From assembly GCA_017461395.1 (NCBI GenBank), contig JAFTYF010000024.1, forward strand, positions 1 to 44,615: DNA of 44,615 bases, written 5' to 3'. This stretch comes from Ruminococcus sp. (GTDB lineage: Bacteria; Bacillota; Clostridia; Oscillospirales; Ruminococcaceae). Every line of letters begins with the position of its first letter. The stretch's first letter is position 1. This document shows, in pieces, positions 7,097 through 14,302 of this stretch. Below the pieces are notes generated by a model. That model had not been told where the DNA came from, did not search any database, and saw nothing but the letters and a program-made list of their open reading frames with translations. Position numbers and translations under genes: made by a program.

Positions 7097-8356
7097 ATGA
7101 AAAATATGAACAAATTTGCAGCTGCTGCACTTTCTTTTGCAATAGCTGCTGTTTCAACCGGATGTTCTGCGCCTGGCGCACCGACAATCGGCAACGGTAC
7201 AAAAAATGCTGCAACAATCGACGGATATGAAGTTCCCGCCGGAGTTTTTATCGCTTTTGAGCTTGGAGCGTATGACAATGCTGTAAACCAGTATATTGCC
7301 AGCACAAGCGCAATGCCTACCCCTGACGACGTAAAGAAGTTCCACATTGAAGGCACGGATTCTTCCACATGGATTCAGGATCAGGCAACAGAACAGTGCC
7401 GTCAGTTTGTAGCAATCGAAAAAGAATTCGAAAAGATCAATGCATCTCTCACCGACGAGGAGGAAGATCAGATAGAGGATGGTCTTAAATCACTGTCTCA
7501 GACAATCCGTGATTACTATGAAAATAACGGTGTAGGCGAAGAATCTCTGAAAAAAATCGCTGCTTTTGAGTTCAAGGTAAACCATGTATTTGAGCATTAT
7601 TATGGTATCGACGCACCAAATGGATGTTCTGAGGAAGATCTTAAACAGTACTATCTTGACAACAATGCAAGAGTTAAGTATATCGAAATCAAAACTGCTG
7701 ACAGTCAGGGCAATAAGTACGATGAAGATACGATCCACGATCTCGAAAAAATGGCTGACAGTTATGTAAAACAGATCAACGCAGAAAAGGATAACGATTC
7801 AAAGCTTGCCAAAATGGACGAGCTTAAGGAAGAATATACAGAGTATGCTGCTGCAATTACAACGACAGTTTCCGGACAGACAACAGCTGCTACAACCACT
7901 ACTACAACAACCACTACAACTACTACTGACGCAACTGCAACAACTACAACTACAGATCCCCATGCAAATGAAAAGATCATTGCAAAGATCGCAACAACTA
8001 CAGCTGCTGCCGGCAGTGAATCAATATCAACTGAGCCGGTTGAAAAAACTGACTCTGAAAAGGCTGCTGAAAATTTCGATACAAAAATCTTCGGAAGCGA
8101 TATGCCGCTGTACAAAGCTGAAAAGTATCAGTACGATGACAATACGATCTATGTTATCATCAAAGCCGATTTGGAAGAGCGTATGAACGCTGACGACCTT
8201 TGGACTGAGGAATTCATGGACGCTCTTATCCAGCAGAGATATTCTTCAGCATTCGCTGACTGGATTGACGATATTGCAAAAAATTATTCTCTTGAAAAGA
8301 ATAAATCCGCTTATAAGCGCTACGAACCATTCAAGCTTGAACTTGAACAGGAATAA
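7097..8356 (+). CDS. PrsA/SurA-like lipoprotein with Thr-rich linker
   Basis: Encodes 419 residues from ATG at 7097, with GGAGGA 6 nt before it. The signal peptide ends in lipobox VSTGC, so Cys23 should be lipidated and the protein tethered outside the membrane. Residues of about 35-240 resemble the helical chaperone part of PrsA/SurA foldases, ending in a stretch (YYLDNNARVKYIEIK) like the entry to a parvulin domain. In place of an evident catalytic parvulin domain there is a Thr/Ala-rich linker (about 255-315) and then about 100 more residues. It may be a chaperone for secreted proteins; isomerase activity is not supported. The gene stands alone, divergent from thyX. Confidence 0.75.
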   Translation: MKNMNKFAAAALSFAIAAVSTGCSAPGAPTIGNGTKNAATIDGYEVPAGVFIAFELGAYDNAVNQYIASTSAMPTPDDVKKFHIEGTDSSTWIQDQATEQCRQFVAIEKEFEKINASLTDEEEDQIEDGLKSLSQTIRDYYENNGVGEESLKKIAAFEFKVNHVFEHYYGIDAPNGCSEEDLKQYYLDNNARVKYIEIKTADSQGNKYDEDTIHDLEKMADSYVKQINAEKDNDSKLAKMDELKEEYTEYAAAITTTVSGQTTAATTTTTTTTTTTTDATATTTTTDPHANEKIIAKIATTTAAAGSESISTEPVEKTDSEKAAENFDTKIFGSDMPLYKAEKYQYDDNTIYVIIKADLEERMNADDLWTEEFMDALIQQRYSSAFADWIDDIAKNYSLEKNKSAYKRYEPFKLELEQE

Positions 8357-8363
8357 TTAAAAG

Positions 8364-8399
8364 AAAACTGCTGTATCACCCATACGATACAGCAGTTTT
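8364..8399. terminator. Bidirectional terminator between lipoprotein and dnaC-like genes
   Basis: Fourteen-bp arms at 8364-8377 and 8386-8399 (core ACTGCTGTATC) enclose an 8-nt loop. A T-run follows on the plus strand and runs of T end both readings. It serves the two convergent genes. Confidence 0.88.
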
Positions 8400-8400
8400 T

Positions 8401-9363
8401 TTATAGATTTTTTGTTTTTATCTGCAGCCGGACATCTTCACCCTTGAATTCAAGACAAGTATACGCAGCAACTATTCGCGAAACAACACGTTCATCGTAT
8501 CGCCGTTTAATTCCGCCGAAATCGAGGTTTGTACTGATTATAGAAGGCTTTCCGCTGTTAAGACGTGTATTGATTATATTATAAATAGTTGCATTATAGA
8601 ATGGAGTTTCATATTCTGTGCCGAGATCATCAAGAATCAGCAGATCTGTACCAATAACCATATCGATCATTTCTGAGCTGTGTTCACGGCTGAAATGTTC
8701 TTTTTCTATCTTTCTGAGTATATTTATAGCCGAATCATATATTACACTGTATCCCTTTTCGAGGATCCTGTTTGCAGCGGCAAGCGAAAGATGCGTTTTT
8801 CCAAGACCTGTAGGTCCGAACATGAAAATACTTCCGGAATTTGTGGTAAATGTTTCCGCATACTGCATCGTAAATTCAAGAATCGACTTCATTGTAAAAT
8901 AATCATCGCCCTTGTAGTAGCTGAGGCTGAATGTATCAAAGCTGCATAATGCAAGGTTGGCATTTTTATTCAGTTCATCTGTCGAAAGCTTTCCGCAGAG
9001 CTTTTTGAAGCAATCGCAGAAACGGCCGTCAAAATAACCGGTATCATTGCAGCGTGGACAATTATAATGCACATCAAGATAATCAGCCGGATATCCGTTC
9101 TGTTCCAGAAGCTTCCTTGACATTTCCTGTGCACCAAGATTATACTGACGGAGTTCTTCTATTCTGGTGGATATATCAACTTCTTTTTTTTCGGAAATAA
9201 CACGGATAAGTTCACGTCCCGTATTTATAATAGCCTCATTTACCTCCTTAATCTGAGGAATACGAGCGTTTATTTCAGCAATTCTCATTTCATTTTCACT
9301 TTCCGCCTTAGCACGGCGGCTTGTCATTATTGACTGTGCCTTATCAAAAATAAAGCTGTCCAT
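8401..9363 (-). CDS. DnaC/DnaI-like helicase loader ATPase
   Basis: Encodes 320 residues. This AAA+ ATPase family loads the replicative helicase onto DNA. A coiled-coil N-terminus (about 1-90) leads to a zinc-binding motif with Cys102, Cys105, Cys116 and Cys118. The ATPase core follows: Walker A GPTGLGKT (183-190), Walker B LLILDDLG (about 241-248), sensor 1 in IISTNLDF, and an Arg finger region SRIVA near the end. It lies 14 bases after a DnaD-like gene, the usual Firmicutes pairing for primosome assembly. IstB-type transposon helpers share the ATPase fold, but the zinc motif and the neighbour favour DnaC/DnaI. Confidence 0.88.
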   Translation of the reverse strand: MDSFIFDKAQSIMTSRRAKAESENEMRIAEINARIPQIKEVNEAIINTGRELIRVISEKKEVDISTRIEELRQYNLGAQEMSRKLLEQNGYPADYLDVHYNCPRCNDTGYFDGRFCDCFKKLCGKLSTDELNKNANLALCSFDTFSLSYYKGDDYFTMKSILEFTMQYAETFTTNSGSIFMFGPTGLGKTHLSLAAANRILEKGYSVIYDSAINILRKIEKEHFSREHSSEMIDMVIGTDLLILDDLGTEYETPFYNATIYNIINTRLNSGKPSIISTNLDFGGIKRRYDERVVSRIVAAYTCLEFKGEDVRLQIKTKNL

Positions 9364-9377
9364 TTTATCTCCTCCAA

Positions 9378-10337
9378 TCAGAACTTATTTATTACTACCT
9401 TATATTTATCCACATCGGAATTGTCAGATGTACTGCGTGCAGATTTTTTATTTGTCTTATAATTCTGTTCAGCATCTCTAACATTTTTTATTGTAGTATA
9501 GCCGTTTTGCTTCCATGTAAGAAGAATTTTATTTATGTAATCAAACGAAAGTTTATTTATCTGCTCAATTGTCTTCTCATAAGCATAGCCAATAAGCTCA
9601 GTACTGAACCCCTCATTCTGCCATTGGGAAATAAATTCAGCCTGCTTTGTTGTCGGGCGACGGCTCATTTCAAATTTTTTCATAATAATGCTGGTAAAAT
9701 CATTATGTTGGGTGAGTCTCTGGACTTCATACTGAGCAGACTCAAGCGAATTTATATCATTTTCTGCCCAGCTGCAGGCAATTTTTTCTATGTATCCGGA
9801 ATTTGTCTTGTCAATATTGATGCAATACTGCATAAGTATAAGTATAACTTCTTTTTTCAATCCGAGATAATTGTACATCCATATAAGAGAATTCTGTTGT
9901 GTATGATTCAGGTTTCCGAGCAGCGATTCAGCGATCTTGAAAAGTTCCGAGATATCAGATGAACTCTTCAGTATATCTGATATTTCAGATGGTTTGTAAT
10001 CCTGTTTCTGACGCGGTGCATTGTTTTTGATAACTTCCGGCTGAGGATTCTGCGCTTCAGCCGTCTGTATCGGAATCTGCACAGCTGTAGCAGGATTCTT
10101 CTGTCCGTCAAGAACATTTACCTGCTGCCAAAACAAAACAGAATCGGCAACAGAATTAATAGAAACGCCTGTATTGCGTGAAATTTCCTCATCAGTAAGC
10201 GTTCTGCCTGAGTATCGCAGAATATAAAGCAGCACCTTGATCTGATCGGATGTTGCAAGCTTAAGAAAGTTATCGGCAACAACATGAGGAACCCCGAACA
10301 TTGCTCCCCAGACGCCGCTGTTTACTAAAAAATCCAA
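9378..10337 (-). CDS. DnaD/DnaB-like replication initiation protein
   Basis: Encodes 319 residues if it starts at TTG (10337), which has GGAGG 8 nt upstream. A longer reading to TTG at 10418 is unlikely because the -10 box of the promoter covers that codon. An N-terminal winged-helix part (about 1-90, with NSGVWGAMFGVP) resembles DnaD. Two later helical repeats (about 130-200 and 215-280) match DnaD/DnaB2 domains, including the WQNEGFSTELI type motif, and end in a YTTIKNV helix. Such proteins remodel DNA and recruit the helicase loader encoded next. Which DnaD/DnaB subfamily it belongs to is not certain. Confidence 0.85.
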   Translation of the reverse strand: MDFLVNSGVWGAMFGVPHVVADNFLKLATSDQIKVLLYILRYSGRTLTDEEISRNTGVSINSVADSVLFWQQVNVLDGQKNPATAVQIPIQTAEAQNPQPEVIKNNAPRQKQDYKPSEISDILKSSSDISELFKIAESLLGNLNHTQQNSLIWMYNYLGLKKEVILILMQYCINIDKTNSGYIEKIACSWAENDINSLESAQYEVQRLTQHNDFTSIIMKKFEMSRRPTTKQAEFISQWQNEGFSTELIGYAYEKTIEQINKLSFDYINKILLTWKQNGYTTIKNVRDAEQNYKTNKKSARSTSDNSDVDKYKVVINKF

Positions 10338-10417
10338 AGAAATATCCTCCCGAAAAATTTGCTCTCCCAACTTAATAAGATTTTTAAGAATTAAATGAGA
10401 GAGCGATAACTGTATCA

Positions 10418-10446
10418 ATTATAACACATTTTCAGGATATTGTCAC
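10418..10446 (-). promoter_or_regulatory. Sigma-A promoter of the dnaD-dnaC pair
   Basis: On the minus strand GTGACA (10441-10446), a 17-bp spacer, and TATAAT (10418-10423). It implies a leader of about 75 nt before the TTG start; GCTCTC/GAGAGC ends in that leader could pair. Confidence 0.7.
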
Positions 10447-10456
10447 CATGACATAT

Positions 10457-10486
10457 TGCACAATCAGTTATATAAAATATTGTGCA
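10457..10486 (-). terminator. Possible weak terminator after sigK
   Basis: Eight-bp arms TGCACAAT/ATTGTGCA (10457-10464 and 10479-10486) lie between the sigK stop and the dnaD promoter. There is no strong T-run, so termination would be weak. Confidence 0.35.
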
Positions 10487-10503
10487 TCTTTATGATGATT
10501 TTT

Positions 10504-11187
10504 TCAGAATGGCGTTGAATCGTACATTTTTCTGAGTTTATCGATTGCCTTTTTTTCAAGACGTGACACATAGGAACGTGAAATCCCCAGTTTTTCAGCA
10601 GTTTCATTCTGAGTATGCGGCAGACTTCCGTACAATCCATAACGATAGATAATAATATCAAGCTCCCGCTTATCAAGACAATTTCCCAAAAAACGATAAA
10701 GCTGACGTGAACGGATAAGCATATCAACTTGTTCATGTATATCATTGCCATCATCAATAAGATCCATGAGAGTGAGTGTATTACCGTCTTTATCAGTTTC
10801 AACAGGTTCATTGATGTATACATCTCCGGAAGTTTTTTTAGCTGCTCTGAAATTCATCAGGATTTCGTTTTCAATGCATCTGCTTGCGTATGTAGCAAAC
10901 CTTGCGCCTTTAGAATAATCAAAAGTTGAGACAGCCTTGATTAGTCCTATGGTTCCGATTGAAATCAGTTCATCCTGATCAGAAACATTATTAGAATATT
11001 TTTTTACAATATGTGCAACAAGCCTGAGATTATGTTCAATAAGTCTGTTTTTCGCATTCTTGTCACCTTCTGAAATCCTGATAAAACATTCTTCTTCTTC
11101 CTTTTTTGAAAGCGGCTTTGGAAAAACAGTATTACTGTCGATATGAAGGGCAAAAAAGAATATATTTCTGAGTAATTCAAGCAGCAT
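10504..11187 (-). CDS. sigK: Sporulation RNA polymerase sigma factor SigK
   Basis: Encodes 227 residues from ATG at 11187, with GGAGG 8 nt upstream. SigK directs late mother-cell genes for spore coat and maturation. The short hydrophobic N-terminus (about 1-15) followed by FPKPLSKKEEE fits the removable pro-sequence of pro-SigK. Region 2 has HNLRLVAHIVKKY and LISIGTIGLIKAV; region 4 has the helix-turn-helix NETAEKLGISRSYVSRLEKK. The gene is intact, with no skin-type insertion. Its promoter matches the sigma-E consensus, as expected for the mother-cell cascade. Many Ruminococcus strains are not seen to sporulate, so an intact copy is informative. Confidence 0.9.
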   Translation of the reverse strand: MLLELLRNIFFFALHIDSNTVFPKPLSKKEEEECFIRISEGDKNAKNRLIEHNLRLVAHIVKKYSNNVSDQDELISIGTIGLIKAVSTFDYSKGARFATYASRCIENEILMNFRAAKKTSGDVYINEPVETDKDGNTLTLMDLIDDGNDIHEQVDMLIRSRQLYRFLGNCLDKRELDIIIYRYGLYGSLPHTQNETAEKLGISRSYVSRLEKKAIDKLRKMYDSTPF

Positions 11188-11217
11188 AAAGCATACCTCC
11201 GGAAAAAAATATATATA

Positions 11218-11247
11218 ATGGTATGTCAAAGAGCTTGAACATTATTC
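11218..11247 (-). promoter_or_regulatory. Sigma-E-type promoter of sigK
   Basis: On the minus strand GAATAAT (11241-11247), a 15-bp spacer, and CATACCAT (11218-11225). This matches the sigma-E pattern (-35 like KMATATT, -10 like CATACAHT) and places the start about 25 nt before the sigK ATG. No convincing sigma-A -10 box lies at the right distance. Inference from consensus only. Confidence 0.6.
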
Positions 11248-11302
11248 TATATTGATTCCAACGATATCTGAAAAAAATAAAAGAAAAAACAATTTTAACA
11301 TA

Positions 11303-11331
11303 TTGACGTTCAGACAGAAATATTATATAAT
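11303..11331 (+). promoter_or_regulatory. Sigma-A promoter of the rpe cluster, with leader
   Basis: TTGACG (11303-11308), a 17-bp spacer, and TATAAT (11326-11331). It is followed by a leader of about 90 nt (11338-11429) before rpe. In the leader TGCGGA (11339-11344) can pair with TCCGCA (11369-11374). I do not recognise a known riboswitch. Confidence 0.8.
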
Positions 11332-11429
11332 ATTATTATGCGGATATTTTGATTTTTGGGGTTAGTGTTCCGCAGTCAGTTCCGGCATAATATTTCGGGG
11401 CTGTGCAATAACTTGGAAGAAGTGATAAA

Positions 11430-12086
11430 TTGAGGAATATGGTATCAGCTTCTGTGCTCAGCGCAGATATGCTCAACCTTAAAGAGGAAATAAAACGAAT
11501 GGAGAAAAGCGGCATTGAAATGCTGCATTTCGATGTAATGGATGGGATTTTCGTAAATAATATTACTTATGGTCTCCCCATTCTTGAACAGGTGAGAAAA
11601 ACAACAGATCTTATTCTTGACGTTCATCTTATGATCGCTGATCCGCTCAGATATGTCAGACGTTTTGCAGAATGCGGGGCTGATTATATTTCCTTTCACA
11701 TTGAAAGTGAAAGTGATACAGCAGAGACGCTCAGGGCAATAAGAGAATCCGGTGTAAAAACAGCTCTTGCTATAAAGCCGGCAACTCCTGCAGAAGCTGT
11801 CTTTGAATATCTTGATCAGCTTGATATGGTACTCGTAATGACAGTTGAACCTGGCTTCGGAGGACAGAATTTTATCCCTGAAACAGTGGAGAAGGTTCGT
11901 ATAATCCGTGAAAGAATCAGTTCAATGGGACTTGATATCAGAGTCGAAGTTGACGGCGGAATCAACGATGTCACATCTGATTGCGTTATCAATGCCGGAG
12001 CAGATACTCTTGTATCAGGAAGCTATCTGTTCAAAGCAGAAAATATGGCTGAGGCAGCCGGAAAGCTCAGGCGTGAGGGAATATGA
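11430..12086 (+). CDS. rpe: Ribulose-phosphate 3-epimerase
   Basis: Encodes 218 residues from TTG at 11430, or 215 from ATG at 11439. GGAAGAAG upstream fits the TTG better, while the protein start MVSASVLSADM looks natural. Rpe interconverts ribulose 5-phosphate and xylulose 5-phosphate in the pentose phosphate pathway. It is a TIM barrel with metal ligands His and Asp in LHFDVMDGIFV and DVHLMI. The hallmark VEPGFGGQNFIP and the catalytic Asp in VEVDGGIN are present. It is first in a long plus-strand cluster and overlaps the Rnf-like gene by 4 nt (ATGA), so the two are translationally coupled. Confidence 0.94.
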   Translation: MRNMVSASVLSADMLNLKEEIKRMEKSGIEMLHFDVMDGIFVNNITYGLPILEQVRKTTDLILDVHLMIADPLRYVRRFAECGADYISFHIESESDTAETLRAIRESGVKTALAIKPATPAEAVFEYLDQLDMVLVMTVEPGFGGQNFIPETVEKVRIIRERISSMGLDIRVEVDGGINDVTSDCVINAGADTLVSGSYLFKAENMAEAAGKLRREGI

Positions 12087-13093
12087 CAAAAACTGCCAGG
12101 AAAGAGCGCCTTATATGGCTTGACATAATGATAACGCTTGTCGCTCTGGAGCTTATGTCGTGTTTCTATTATGGTCTGAGGTCGATCGTGCTCGGAGGTG
12201 TCTGCATAGCCGTTTCACTTATAACGGAAATATTATGTCTGCGACTTATGAATAGACAATTTACTGCAGATGATCTGACCTGTACGTCCGATGCTCTCAT
12301 TATTGCATTGATGATGCCTGCTACAATGGACTACGGAATTGCAGGCATAGCCTGTGTTTTTGCAGTCGTTGCCGCAAAGAATGTATTTGGCGGACGAAGA
12401 AATATCATCTTCTCACCTGCGGCGGCAGCATATATTTTTATGCTGACATCATGGGAAAAGAAGCTTCTTCTCTACCCACAGCCGCATATGAGAACAGGCA
12501 TTTTCGATGAGCCTGAAGGACTTGTAAATTCAGTTTCGTATGTATACAATACAACAGGAAAAATGAATTACACTGATTTTGAACTTCTTATGGGCAATTT
12601 CAGCGGTCCTGCCGGTTCAGTAAGCATACTTATGCTTCTTATTGGTGCTGCAATGCTGATTCTCCGCAGAGATATCTCGGCAGGAGCATTTCTCGGAACA
12701 ATAACCGGAACAGCTTTTCTGAGCTATATCGTTCCTGCATCTCCGACGGCAGAAATCAGATATACATTCGTGACAAATATGGTGCTTTTTGCGGCTGTGT
12801 ATATTATTTCCGACCGCAGAATTGCTCCTAAAAAGGAGTATTATGCATTCTTCTACGGTTTGTTTATTGCAGTATTTTCGTATGTCATAGTGTTAACGAC
12901 CGGAAAGGAAAACGCCATAGTTATCGTATCTGTTCTCTTTACACCTGTGTCCTTAGGCATTAAGAATCTTGAAAAGAAAATTGAACTGGCGCATATCGAA
13001 GCCTCTGAAACAGCGGCAGAAAACTTTTCTGCTGTCGACACAACTGTAATTGAAAATTCTGATGAGAAAACGGAGGATACATCAAATGAATAA
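12083..13093 (+). CDS. RnfD/NqrB-like membrane protein lacking the FMN threonine
   Basis: Encodes 336 residues with about nine membrane segments and an acidic C-terminal tail. Homology to RnfD is seen in NVFGGRRNIIFSPAAAAYIF (about 100-119; RnfD has GG.G.N.FNPA) and in the late block FAAVYIISDRRIAP (236-249; RnfD GAFFILTDPVTAP). In RnfD that block follows SGAT, whose Thr carries covalent FMN. Here the aligned stretch is TNMV (231-234), with Val234 in place of that Thr, so flavinylation is unlikely. In full Rnf complexes RnfD is a core membrane subunit of the ferredoxin:NAD+ pump. The gene overlaps rpe by 4 nt and the RnfE-like gene by 8 nt. Confidence 0.78.
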   Translation: MTKTARKERLIWLDIMITLVALELMSCFYYGLRSIVLGGVCIAVSLITEILCLRLMNRQFTADDLTCTSDALIIALMMPATMDYGIAGIACVFAVVAAKNVFGGRRNIIFSPAAAAYIFMLTSWEKKLLLYPQPHMRTGIFDEPEGLVNSVSYVYNTTGKMNYTDFELLMGNFSGPAGSVSILMLLIGAAMLILRRDISAGAFLGTITGTAFLSYIVPASPTAEIRYTFVTNMVLFAAVYIISDRRIAPKKEYYAFFYGLFIAVFSYVIVLTTGKENAIVIVSVLFTPVSLGIKNLEKKIELAHIEASETAAENFSAVDTTVIENSDEKTEDTSNE

Positions 13094-13721
13094 AGAAAGA
13101 TCTTCTGTTTTCAGCGGTATAATCGGAAACAATATTGTTTTGTCATCGCTTATGGTCGTATCCCCTGTAATTATCTGCGGTGATACGCTGAAAAACGCTG
13201 CTGCCCTCGTTTACGCATTCAGTGCAATAACTTTTCTTTCTGTCCTGATATCATCATTTGTACCCAAAAAGCTTTCCTACACGGTGAAGGTGATCATTTA
13301 CGCCATCATCTCGTCACTGGTGTACATTCCTGTCAAGTGGGCAGCTCAGGAATTCTTTCCGGGTGCTGTTGAAAGAATAGGTATTTATTTTCCGTTGCTG
13401 GCAGTAAATTCTCTTATCATATTCCGTTCCGAAGCAGAACTTTATAAGCTCCCAAAGAACCGTATGATAATAAAGCTGATATTCTATATCCTAGGATTTG
13501 ATGCTGTCATGCTTACAACAGGATTTATCCGTGAACTTTTCGCTTACGGAACAATTAACGGCAGAATAGTTGATGTAAGTACACCGGTCATCGGACTTGC
13601 ACAGCCATTCGGCGGATTCATTTTCCTCGGATTGTTCTGCGGACTGTATCGCTGGATACGTTCCATTGTCATTAGTAAAAAAGAAGAGATAAGGGGTGAC
13701 GCTGATGTTTCTGGTAAATGA
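13086..13721 (+). CDS. RnfE/NqrD-like membrane protein lacking both iron-sulfur cysteines
   Basis: Encodes 211 residues from ATG at 13086 (MNKERSSVFSG), with GGAGG about 10 nt upstream inside the end of the previous gene. It has about six membrane segments. RnfE and RnfA normally hold one [2Fe-2S] cluster between them in the membrane through GLCP and NC motifs. Here the first motif is VVSP (Ser26) and the second is LAVNSLII (Ser109), so both RnfE cysteines are Ser at the expected positions. The flanks IGIYFPLL and FRSEAEL still match the family (IGI[YF]IPL, GRAEAF). It overlaps the RnfA-like gene by 17 nt. Confidence 0.8.
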   Translation: MNKERSSVFSGIIGNNIVLSSLMVVSPVIICGDTLKNAAALVYAFSAITFLSVLISSFVPKKLSYTVKVIIYAIISSLVYIPVKWAAQEFFPGAVERIGIYFPLLAVNSLIIFRSEAELYKLPKNRMIIKLIFYILGFDAVMLTTGFIRELFAYGTINGRIVDVSTPVIGLAQPFGGFIFLGLFCGLYRWIRSIVISKKEEIRGDADVSGK

Positions 13722-14268
13722 ACTGATAGCGCTGCTCGCTGCAAATCTCATCCTTACTCAGGCATTGGGCACAAGTACGATCTTCATTGCAGCAGGCAGC
13801 AGAAAAAATCTTGTCGGAACTGCCTTTATGATTACAGTTTTTACATTTACAGGCTCTGTTTGCGCATATTTTGCAGACAAACTGCTTCCGGAAAAATATT
13901 CTGATTTCAAACTGCTGATCTATGTTATCAGCATCGGTATATTATATGTAATTCTTCTTTCTGCGTTTTATTTTATCAGCAGAAATAACTTTGAAAATTC
14001 AAGAAAATATATTCATCTGTCGGTATTCAACTGCGCTGTTATGGGAACACTTCTTACTGTAAGCGGAAAAGCTTCTGAAAATTCGTCCATAACAGAATAT
14101 ATGTCAGCAGGACTTGAAGCTGGAATCGGCTTTATCGTTGCTGCACTTATACTTACCGCAGCCTACAGGAAACTTAACTCATCAAAGGTTCCGGCTGCTT
14201 TCAGAGGATTTCCGGCAATGATAATATATCTTGGAATAATATCAATGGCAGTTTATTCCCTTATATAA
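13705..14268 (+). CDS. RnfA/NqrE-like membrane protein with one of two iron-sulfur cysteines
   Basis: Encodes 187 residues from ATG at 13705, with AAGGGG 8 nt upstream; a GTG at 13696 is a weaker choice. It has about six membrane segments. In RnfA the motif NFVLVKFLGLCPF carries the first cluster Cys; here NLILTQALGTSTIF aligns, with Ser24 in place of Cys. The second motif FNCAVMG keeps its Cys (Cys110; E. coli TNCAVLG). The end VPAAFRGFPAMIIYLGIISM matches the RnfA C-terminus (VPAPFRG...). With the two neighbours it forms an Rnf-like D-E-A set; no RnfC, RnfG or RnfB gene is adjacent. Confidence 0.82.
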   Translation: MFLVNELIALLAANLILTQALGTSTIFIAAGSRKNLVGTAFMITVFTFTGSVCAYFADKLLPEKYSDFKLLIYVISIGILYVILLSAFYFISRNNFENSRKYIHLSVFNCAVMGTLLTVSGKASENSSITEYMSAGLEAGIGFIVAALILTAAYRKLNSSKVPAAFRGFPAMIIYLGIISMAVYSLI

Positions 14269-14302
14269 AGAAATCGGAAAGAACTGCAAGTAGGAGACAA
14301 AA

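Noticed and set aside
7860-7965. Microsatellite or tandem DNA repeat in the lipoprotein gene
   Set aside because: The Thr codons are mixed and the DNA has no fixed repeat unit; it is low complexity at protein level.
10338-10418. Extended N-terminus of the DnaD-like protein from TTG at 10418
   Set aside because: The -10 box of the promoter covers that codon, and GGAGG is placed for TTG at 10337.
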